A stretch of 64,000 nt of DNA. Origin: Molossus alvarezi. Lineage: Eukaryota > Chordata > Mammalia > Chiroptera > Molossidae. Both the position numbers and the translations under genes were made by a program. Under the pieces are notes generated by a model. That model made no database searches. It saw nothing but the letters and a program-made list of their open reading frames with translations, and was not told where the DNA came from. Shown here piece after piece: positions 56,740-64,000 of the stretch. The stretch's first letter is position 1. Each line of letters starts with the position of its first letter. The stretch spans positions 13,786,501 through 13,850,500 of the forward strand of contig CM073886.1 in NCBI GenBank assembly GCA_037176705.1. Direction: 5' to 3'.

Positions 56740-57790
56740 GCAGGAGAAATGCAAACTAGACCATGACTCTGATGTCACTTTTCTAGGCAAAATTCTGAAT
56801 TTGGGTCCAACACTCTGTGAGGCAGCACATGCTGGTGTGAACTGACACAAGCCCCATGGAAGAAGGTTTGGGAACATCCACCAAACCATAGGCGCACATG
56901 CCCTAAGTCTCAGCCACCCACTTGCAGGAATTTCTCTGAACTTCCACATCTGTGAAATGACAAAAGCATGAGGTTAGCCACTGTGTCACTGTCCGCTCAG
57001 CAAGACTGGGAACTGCTGAAATGTTTATCCACAGGGGCTGGTAAAGTAAATCATAGTACATTTACGTAATAAAGAACAAGTTAAAAGAGAAGAAGAAAGT
57101 TTGATATTTACCAACATGGAAAGATCTGCAAGATAGAGTGTAAAATGAAAAAGACAAGAGACAGAACAGAATCATATCTCATCATTTATGTGAAAGGAGA
57201 AGAGAATAAGAGACAAGATCCTCTGTGTGATATCTCCAGCCAAAAATATTTAATCTAAAGAGACAAGCAAACAAACCTAAACTGAAGGACATTCTGCACA
57301 ATAACTAGTCTGGACTCCCAAAAAGGTTGATCCTTGTTCTTAGGGATCGATGCCAAAGTATCTAGGGGTGAATGAAGTATGATGTCTCTGACACTCTCAA
57401 ATCAATCAGGGAAAAACATATATAAAAATAGAAAGCAGATGTGTCAAAATGTTAATAATTAGTGAATTTGGCCCTGGCCAGTTTGGCTCAGCAGTTGGAG
57501 CGTCGGCCCGTGGACCAGAGAGGCCCAGGTTCAGTTCCCACTAAGGGCATGTACGTACCTCGGTTGCAGTTTGTCCCTGGCCCTGGTTGGGGTTGTGTGG
57601 GTGGCAGCCACTCGATGTATCTCTCTCATGTTGATGTTTCTCTCTCTCTTCTTCCTTCTCTCCCTCCCGCTCTGTCTCAAGATAAATGCAAATAACAATA
57701 ATAACTAGTGGATTTACATAAAGGGTATATGGGTGTTCCTTGTACTGTTCTTTCAATTCCTCTAAAAATTTAAATTTTCCAAAATTGGAA
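56740..57790 (+). mobile_element. Old L1 3' fragment, interrupted by VES
   Basis: GAAATGTTTATCCACAGGGG, ATCATAGTACATTTACGTAA, and after the VES AATTTAAATTTTCCAAAATT follow the L1M 3' end order in sense orientation. Heavily diverged. Confidence 0.6.
57470..57699 (+). mobile_element. VES SINE
   Basis: Head GGCCCTGGCCAGTTTGGCTC. The tail lacks the CCTCAGGTGAGG motif and ends AAGATAAATGCAAATAACAA. 16-bp duplication AATAATTAGTGAATTT (57454) and AATAACTAGTGGATTT (57700). Confidence 0.94.
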
Positions 57791-57949
57791 GTTGGGGAAA
57801 GAATGTATTTTTATGTGCCTGTGTGCGCCTGAAGAAACTCTGGAGACACTTTAAGAAGCTATGGATGCCAGAGAGTAGAGAAGGGAAGCCAATAAGTGTC
57901 GGTGGAGAGGCTTTTCAAAGTAAATTATCATTTCATACTTTTTTTTGCT

Positions 57950-58014
57950 GTTGTTAATCCTGTGATATTTTTCCCATTGACTTTTTTAGAGAGCATGGAA
58001 GGGAGGGAGGGAGG

Positions 58015-58045
<31 letters not shown>

Positions 58046-58118
58046 GTGCCCCCTTGACTGGGAATTGAACCCGTGACCCTTTGGCACATGGGCCAATGCT
58101 CTAACCGCTGGCCAGGGC
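57950..58118 (-). mobile_element. VES SINE with internal deletion
   Basis: Tail and (GA)n are present, then the middle is lost and only TTGACTGGGAATTGAACC and the head GCTGGCCAGGGC remain. About 170 bp. Confidence 0.87.
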
Positions 58119-58210
58119 CCATTCCATACCTTTTGAGCTTTGAAACATGTAATAAATTAACACACTGCAAAACTTCTGCTGTACATTTGTGAATTAAATT
58201 CGGTCTAGAC

Positions 58211-58421
58211 CAGGGTTTCTTAACCTGGGTACTATTGACATTTTGTGCAGAATAATTCTGTTGAGGGGTCTGTCCTGTGCATTGTAGGATGTTAAGCAAT
58301 ATCTCTGGCCTCTACCCACTAGATGCAGGTAGAACAGCACCCCCTCCATTGTGACAACAAACATATCTCCAAACACTGCCAAATGTCCCAAGGGGCAAAA
58401 CAAGCAGGTTAAAAATGCCTG
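58211..58421 (+). mobile_element. MER20-like hAT-Charlie transposon
   Basis: CAGGGTTTCTTAACCTGGGTAC start, TGACATTTTGTGCAGAATAA, GTCCTGTGCATTGTAGGATG, CTCTACCCACTAGATGC and GTGACAACAAACATATCTCC are the MER20 order. About 211 bp. Flanking 8-mers GTCTAGAC and AGCTAGAC suggest an eroded 8-bp duplication. Confidence 0.88.
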
Positions 58422-58785
58422 AGCTAGACAATCAGGACCAGGGCCTCCTAGGCAATGAGGAAGTATGCTCAGGGAAGCTGGTGATTTGGCAGTGCCATAA
58501 AAGTGACAGTACCTGAGGCATTCAGCCCATATTTATTAATATAGTTATCTACAAAAGTTCATTTAAAAAATGATGGACATGTCTCTGCCATAGAGTGGAG
58601 TGGTAGAATAAAATTTTCAAACTTTGCTTCCAATATAAAACAAAATCTGCCATGACACTGGACAAGATCAACTGAATTTGGCAACCACACATTTAAAATA
58701 ATTTAGTCTTTAATACCCTTCCCAATTTATCCCTAAAGGGACAAATGCTGAGATCTGAAATCAGTGTCACCGGGTGTCTGCTTAC

Positions 58786-59007
58786 CTTGTCTCCCGACAG
58801 GAGGCAGTTCCCATTGGTGCTCCAGTTGAGAACAGTGATGTCAGCAGTGTGTGTTGGGGGGACCGTATGCTGCTCTTTGTCCTGCTTATTAAACATGATC
58901 ACTTCTCCAGTCTCCCATCCAACAGCCAGGATCAGCCGTGTCGGGTGCCAACACAGAGAAGTGATCTGGAACGACCTCTCAATATGCGTATCGGGCACAC
59001 GCTCACC
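58786..59007 (-). CDS. IFT140: IFT140 exon, N-terminal WD40 blades (about residues 50-123)
   Basis: This is the most upstream IFT140 exon visible: 222 bp, phase 0 at both ends, 74 codons. It opens with [11 protein letters not shown] after a CACAG acceptor and ends LLSGDK before a GTAAGC donor. SLCWHPTR and [16 protein letters not shown] are typical WD40 blade segments, where a strand leads into a W-x-P or W-S turn. The preceding exon, which should carry the initiator methionine and about 49 codons, is not found between 59008 and 64000, so it probably lies beyond the right edge. The intron downstream is about 5.5 kb and holds VES copies, a MER20-like element and old L1 remnants. Confidence 0.96.
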
Positions 59008-59299
59008 CTGTGATGGACAAGAGGTAAATCCCGTATTACAGACAGTGGCAGCTACTCAAAGAATTTCTGGCTAATCAATGGAATCGGCACCAGTTAGAAG
59101 ACATAAAAAGCTGTTTATTAAGGAACTGTTCTATTTCATTTTCTAGAAACACCAATCATGCCCCAGCTGAGCTACGAAAGCATAAGGTTAACACACAACA
59201 GACCACACTGACCAGCTTACCAAGGAATATGATCTCATACTCAGCTACTTGGTGGCTAGCTAGCCTTTTAATGGGTTCTAATAAAATTTTATTTATTTA

Positions 59300-59589
59300 T
59301 GTTTTTGTTAATTCTCCCCTGAGGATATTTTTCCATTGATTTTTTTAGATAGAGTGGAAGGGAGGAGGGAAGGAGAGCGAGAGTGAGAGTGAGAGAGCGA
59401 GAGCGAGAGCAAGAGAGAGAGAGAGAAACACTGATGTGAGAGACACATCAATTGGTTGTCTCCCGCACGACCCTGATTGGGGCCAGGGATCAAACCTGTA
59501 ACCCATGTACGTGCCCTTGACCGGGAATCAAACCTGCGACCCTTGGTCCATGGGCCAATGCTCTAACCACTGAGCAAACTGGCCAGAAC
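59300..59589 (-). mobile_element. VES SINE next to truncated L1
   Basis: TTCTCCCCTGAGGATA tail motif and long (GAGAGT/GAGAGC)n run. TAAAA(C/T)TTTATTTATT lies on both sides. Confidence 0.92.
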
Positions 59590-59886
59590 TAAAACTTTAT
59601 TTATTAATTTTTTTCCCTCCAACTTATATTAATTTATTTTTGTTACAGATGTTTCTCCTCCTCCTCCTCTCCCCCCCAGGTCCCCTCCTCCCTATCCCAC
59701 CCCCCACATCCCTAGTACTGTTGTATATGTCCATTGGTTATGCATACATGCATATAAGTTCTTTGGTTCATCTCCCCCATCTCCCCCACCCTGCTCTGAG
59801 ATTTGTTAGTCTGAACCATACTCCTTTCTATGTCTCTGAGTATATTTCGTTCATCAGCCCACCTTGTTCATTATATTCCACAAATA

Positions 59887-62404
59887 AATGAGATCATGTG
59901 GTATTTGCCTTTCTCTGATTGGCTTATTTCACTTAGCATAATACTCTCGAGGTCCCTCCATGTTGTCTCAAAGGATAAGAGATCTTTCTTTCTTACAGCT
60001 GCATAGTACTCCATTGTGTACATGTACCACAGTTTTTTTATCCACTCATCTATTGATGGACACTTGGGCCGTTTCCAGATCTTAGCAATTGTAAATAGTG
60101 CTGCTATGAACATAGGGGTACATATATTCTTTCTGATTGGTGTTTCAGGCTTCTTAGGATATATTGCTAGAAGTGGGGTCACTGGGTCAAATGGCAATTC
60201 AATTTTTAATGTTTTGAGGAAATACCATAGTGTTTTCCACAGTGGCTGCACCAGTCTGCATTCCAACCAGCACTGTACTAGAGTTCCCTTTTCTCCACAC
60301 TCTCACCAGCACTTGTTTGATGATTTGTTGATGGCAGCCATTCTGGCAGGTATGAGGTGATACCTCATTGTTGTTTTAATTTGTATCTCTCTGACTAGTG
60401 ATGTTGATCATTTCTTCATATGTCTCTTGGCCATTTGTATGTCCTGTTTGGAGAGGCGTCTATTTAGCTCCTCTGCCCATTTTTTTATTGGGTTCCTTGT
60501 CTTCCTTTTGTTGAGTTGTATGAACATTCTATATATTTTGGAAATTAACCCCTTATCTGATGTATCATTGGCAATGATGCTCTCCCATACAGTGGGTTCC
60601 CTTTCCATTTTGATGGTTGTTTCTTTTGCTGTGCAGAAGCTTTTTAGTTTGATGTAGTCCCATGTGTTCATTTTTTCCTTTGTTTCTGTTGCCTTAGGTG
60701 ATGTATCAGTGAAAATTCTGCTGCGTGCAATGTCTGAAATTTTGTTGCCTACACTTTCTTCTAGGATTTTTATGGATTCACGAGTCACATTTAAGTCTTT
60801 TATCCATTTTGAGTTTATTCTTGTGTATGGTGTAAGTTGATGGTCTAGTTTCATTTTTTTGCATGTAGCTATCCAATCTTCCCAACACCATTTATTAAAG
60901 AGGCTGTCTTTACTCCACTGTATGCTCTTGCCACCTTTGTCAAATATTAATTGAGCATAATGTTTTGGGTCAATTTCTGGGTTCTCTGTTCTATTCCATT
61001 GATCTATATGCCTGTCCTTGTGCCAGTACCAGGCTGTTGTTGTTTTTTTAATCCTTACCCAAGGACATTTTTCCACTTTTTGTTCAGACAGAGTGGGAGG
61101 GGGAGAGAGGAAGAGAGAGGGGGGGGAGAGAAATCGATGTGAAAGGGACACATGGAGTGGCCGCCACCCACACGACCCAACAAGGGCCAGGGACAAACTG
61201 CAACCAAGGTACATGCCCTTAGCGGAAACCGAACCCGGGTCTCTGTGGACTGCAGGCTGATGCTCTAATTGCTGAGCCAAACCGGCCAGGGCTGGGCTGT
61301 TTTGATTACAGTAGCTTTGTAATATAACCTGATATCCGGTATGGTGATCCCACGTACTTTGTTCTTCTTTTTCAAGATTGCTGTGGCTATTCGGGGTCTT
61401 TTTTGGTTTCATATGAACTTTTGAAGTATTTGTTCTAGTTCTGTGAAATATGTCATTGGTATTTTGATGGGAATTGCATTGAATCTATAGATTGCTTTGG
61501 GTAGTATGGACATTTTAATGATGTTAATTCTTCCAATCCATGAACAAGGTGCTTCCACTTTTTTATATCTTCCTCTATTTCTTTTTTCAATGTCCTGTAG
61601 TTTTCTGCAAATAGATCCTTTACTTCTTTGGTTAAGTTTATTCCTAAGTATCTCAATTTTTTTGCTGCAATGGTAAACGGGATTGCTTTTTTAGTTTCTC
61701 TTTCTCTGAGTTCATTATTGGTGTATAAGAATGCAGTCAATTTCTTGATGTTAATTTTGTATCCAGCTACCCTGCCAAATTTGTTTATTAAATCTAGTAG
61801 ATTTTTTATGGAGTCTCTAGGGTTTTCTATGTATATCATGTCATCTGCGAATAATGAGTTTCACTTCCTCCTTTCCAATTTGGATCCCTTTTCTTTTTAT
61901 TTCATGTCCGATTGCTGTGGCTAAGACTTCCAGTCCTATGTTAATAAGAGTGGTGAAAGTGGGCATCCCTGTTTTGTTCCTGTTCTTAAGAGAAATGCTT
62001 TTAGTTTTTGCCCTTTGAGTATGATGTTGGCTGTAGGTTTTTCATATATGGCCTTTATTATGTCAAGATATGATCCCTCTAATTCCACATTGCTGAGTGT
62101 TTTTATCAGAAATGAGTGCTGAATTTTGTCAAATGCTTTTTCAGCATCTATTGATATGATCATATGGTTGTTATCTTTCATTTTGTTTATATTTATTGAT
62201 TTGCGAATATTGTACCAGCCTTGCATTCCTGGGATGAATCCTGCTTGGTCATGGTGAATAATTTTTTTAATGTATTGCTGAATTTGATTTGCTAGTATTT
62301 TGTTCAAGATTTTGGCATCTATGTTCATCAGGGATATTGGCCTCTAGTTTTCTTTCCTTGTAATGTCTTTATCTGGTTTTGGAATTAGAATTATCCTGGC
62401 CTCA
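59887..62404 (-). pseudogene. L1 ORF2 (reverse transcriptase and C-terminal part), broken
   Basis: Readable blocks in order: [20 protein letters not shown] and [13 protein letters not shown] (reverse transcriptase), the catalytic FADD motif at about 61840-61851 followed by MIYIENP, then [40 protein letters not shown], and the terminal [20 protein letters not shown] to the stop. Frame changes separate the blocks and a VES interrupts it, so no full protein can be made. The endonuclease domain is missing because of 5' truncation. Confidence 0.93.
61043..61291 (-). mobile_element. VES SINE inserted in L1 ORF2
   Basis: Full-length copy, head GAGCCAAACCGGCCAGGGC. GGCTGTT-type sequence flanks both ends, and L1 ORF2 resumes on each side. 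It is younger than the L1. Confidence 0.95.
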
Positions 62405-62428
62405 TAAAATGAGTAAAACTTTATTTTT

Positions 62429-64000
62429 ATCAAGTGGTAGGCAAGGTGAAGTTTGTCGATCCCAAGGTTCTCAAAGTGTGGTCAGATGACTTCTAAAGCT
62501 TTTTCAGGGTCTGCAAGGCCAGTTATTTTTAGAATGATACTAAGAAGTTACTTGCCTTATTCACTTTCATTTTCTCACCAGGGTACAGTACAGTTTTCCA
62601 GAGGCTTTGTGATGTGTGATGTGTGATGGTGGTGGTGTTCTGATAGCTAATGGAATATATGCTTGTATATTTTTGTGTGTTCTAGAATTTTCTAAGGAAA
62701 TAATTTTAGGGTATAAATATATATGTTTCCAGTGATTAATTCAGTTTGTTCTCAGTACTTCTACCAGATTTTTTAGTAATCTTCAGTTATACCTACCTGC
62801 TGCATCTGTGACCTCATTATCATCTAATAATTATTTAGAAATCCTAAACTTTTCCTTGCGCCAATTAGAAACACAAAAAGTAAACTTTGTTTTGTAATAG
62901 TATCTTTAAATTTTCCAAAATTTAAAAATAATAGCAATTTTGGAATTTAATATTTATTCTAAAGACAATTTATTGGAGGGTTCTCTAACTCCTAGAAGGG
63001 AGGAATGTACTCCAAAGAAGCTGGGTGCCACTGTGCTTGGTGCTGGGGCTGGACAAACACGAGCAGATGAGGGCCTGGCTGAGCTTTCATCTATGGAGAA
63101 GCCAAAGACCAACGAGTGTCACAGGCAAGACCTCCAGTGATGAGGTGGCCGAGATACCAAGAGGGTCTGCCTTCATGTGGTGGGGAGGTAGGAAAGGGCC
63201 TCCTCAGGAAGTGACACTGAGCCACTGGAGGATTAATACAGTCATTAAGCAGAAAGATCAAGGGAGACTCTTCTGTGTGGAGAGCACAGCACGTGCAATG
63301 CTGGAAGGCCTCGGAAGGCCAGGTGTGTGTCATGGAAGGAGGAGCACCATGTGAGAGGCAGGAGAGCCAGGCCTCGGGAGCACTGGGGGCCACATCAGGG
63401 ATTTCTGTCCTCACCTAAAGAGCAATTTGGGGAGTGGGGAAGGTGGTAGTAGTGGGAGATTCCATCTCTGATTCTGAAAGATGACTCTGCTCTGTGTGGA
63501 GCATGGGGGTGGGGTGGAGAGGACCTTTAGGACAGATCTCCTACGGTAAGGAAGCTGTGCTAGTTTGGCAGAGGCTCTAGGGGTGAAGCAAGTGAACTTG
63601 GCTGTGGATTACAAAGCATAGAGGAAGTGTCACCATCATTCCCAGGCTCCTGTCCTGGGCATCAGGATAGAGAGCACTCAGCCTTTGAAGAGAAGTATGG
63701 GGCAGGGGACAGTGGGGCAAAGTTCAGTTCAGTCTGGACTTGTGAAGTTTGAGGTCTGTGTCAAATACCCAGATGTCCTGTGGGCAGCTGCGTTCCCAAG
63801 TCTGCAGCTTGTGGGCTGAAGACAGCTTTGTAAGTTGTTCATTGACAGACAGTGACAGATCACAAGAGGAAGAGGAAATAGAGGGAGAAGCTTGAAGATG
63901 CCAATAGCAGTCCTGGTTTGGAAGGAGAGGAAGGCTGGATCAAGGAGGCAGGATGGAGGAAAGCCCCTGCAAGTTCCATGGCGTGTTTCCCAGAGAGCTT
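62429..64000. other. Right-edge intron of IFT140, no exon found
   Basis: AT-rich up to about 62950, then a GA/TG-rich stretch that resembles an ancient mammalian interspersed repeat which I cannot name. I searched the minus strand for the expected initiator exon of IFT140 (beginning MALYYDH in human) and did not find it. Confidence 0.45.

Larger units (their letters stand above)
59606..62413 (-). mobile_element. 5'-truncated L1 with ORF2 remnant
   Basis: About 2.5 kb of L1 after subtracting an inserted VES: ORF2 from the reverse transcriptase region to its end, then the 3' UTR. TAAAACTTTATTT occurs at both ends (59590, 62414). The 5' truncation and duplication are typical of target-primed reverse transcription. 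Confidence 0.94.

Noticed and set aside
60408..61412. Minus-strand open frame of 334 codons
   Set aside because: It is L1 ORF2 text joined to an inserted VES, not a host gene.
59008..64000. Initiator exon of IFT140 in the right part of the window
   Set aside because: No minus-strand reading resembles the expected N-terminus before the GERVPDTH exon; the open frames there are L1 or unrelated.

Overview
This is mammalian, almost certainly bat, DNA. Coding sequence occurs only as short exons with GT-AG junctions, set in long introns. About 40 copies of a tRNA-derived SINE lie in 64 kb: the head reads CCTGGCCGGTTTGGCTCAG, then comes a CT-rich stretch, then a TCCTCAGGTGAGGA motif just before the A-tail. 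This matches the VES SINE of yangochiropteran bats. A SPIN-type hAT transposon and ORF1-only HAL1 elements point to a vespertilionid (mouse-eared or pipistrelle-like) bat. The species cannot be fixed from this sequence.

Two protein-coding genes are visible, on opposite strands. On the minus strand, sixteen consecutive internal exons of IFT140 run from 59007 down to 15020. IFT140 is a WD40/TPR subunit of the intraflagellar transport complex A of cilia. The exons join without a frame break into 2,255 coding bases (about 751 codons), roughly residues 50 to 800 of a protein of about 1,460. They cover most of the N-terminal beta-propeller part. The first coding exon lies beyond the right edge and the C-terminal TPR exons beyond the left edge. 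On the plus strand, the last coding exon, stop, 3' UTR and poly(A) signal of TMEM204 (claudin-like, four-pass membrane protein) lie at 11766-12513. TMEM204 therefore sits antisense within the IFT140 transcription unit.

Layout: 1-11765 is at once TMEM204 intron (+) and IFT140 intron (-), with four VES copies and no exon I can support. 11766-12513 is the TMEM204 terminal exon. 15020-25671 holds five IFT140 exons with dense VES insertions. 25672-38174 holds exon 28599-28726, an old L1 remnant, a SPIN element, and two HAL1 elements in inverted orientation (29635-32402 plus, 34778-36918 minus); the minus copy keeps an open 313-codon ORF1. 38175-53272 holds nine more exons, VES clusters, two MLT1-like LTRs and a mariner-type MITE. 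53273-64000 holds the most upstream visible exon (58786-59007), a MER20-like element and a 5'-truncated L1 (about 59606-62413, minus) interrupted by a VES.

The strongest unusual signals concern mobile-element behaviour. One is a tail-less 16-bp VES head between perfect 20-bp direct repeats at 48543-48598. There are also several cases where a second retroelement landed in the target-site duplication of an earlier one. Finally, the VES sense strand carries pyrimidine tract, AG and CAG/GTGAG in the right order to act as a ready-made tiny exon. I see no evidence for a wholly new multi-gene system. Family names rest on recognition from memory and not on a database search.
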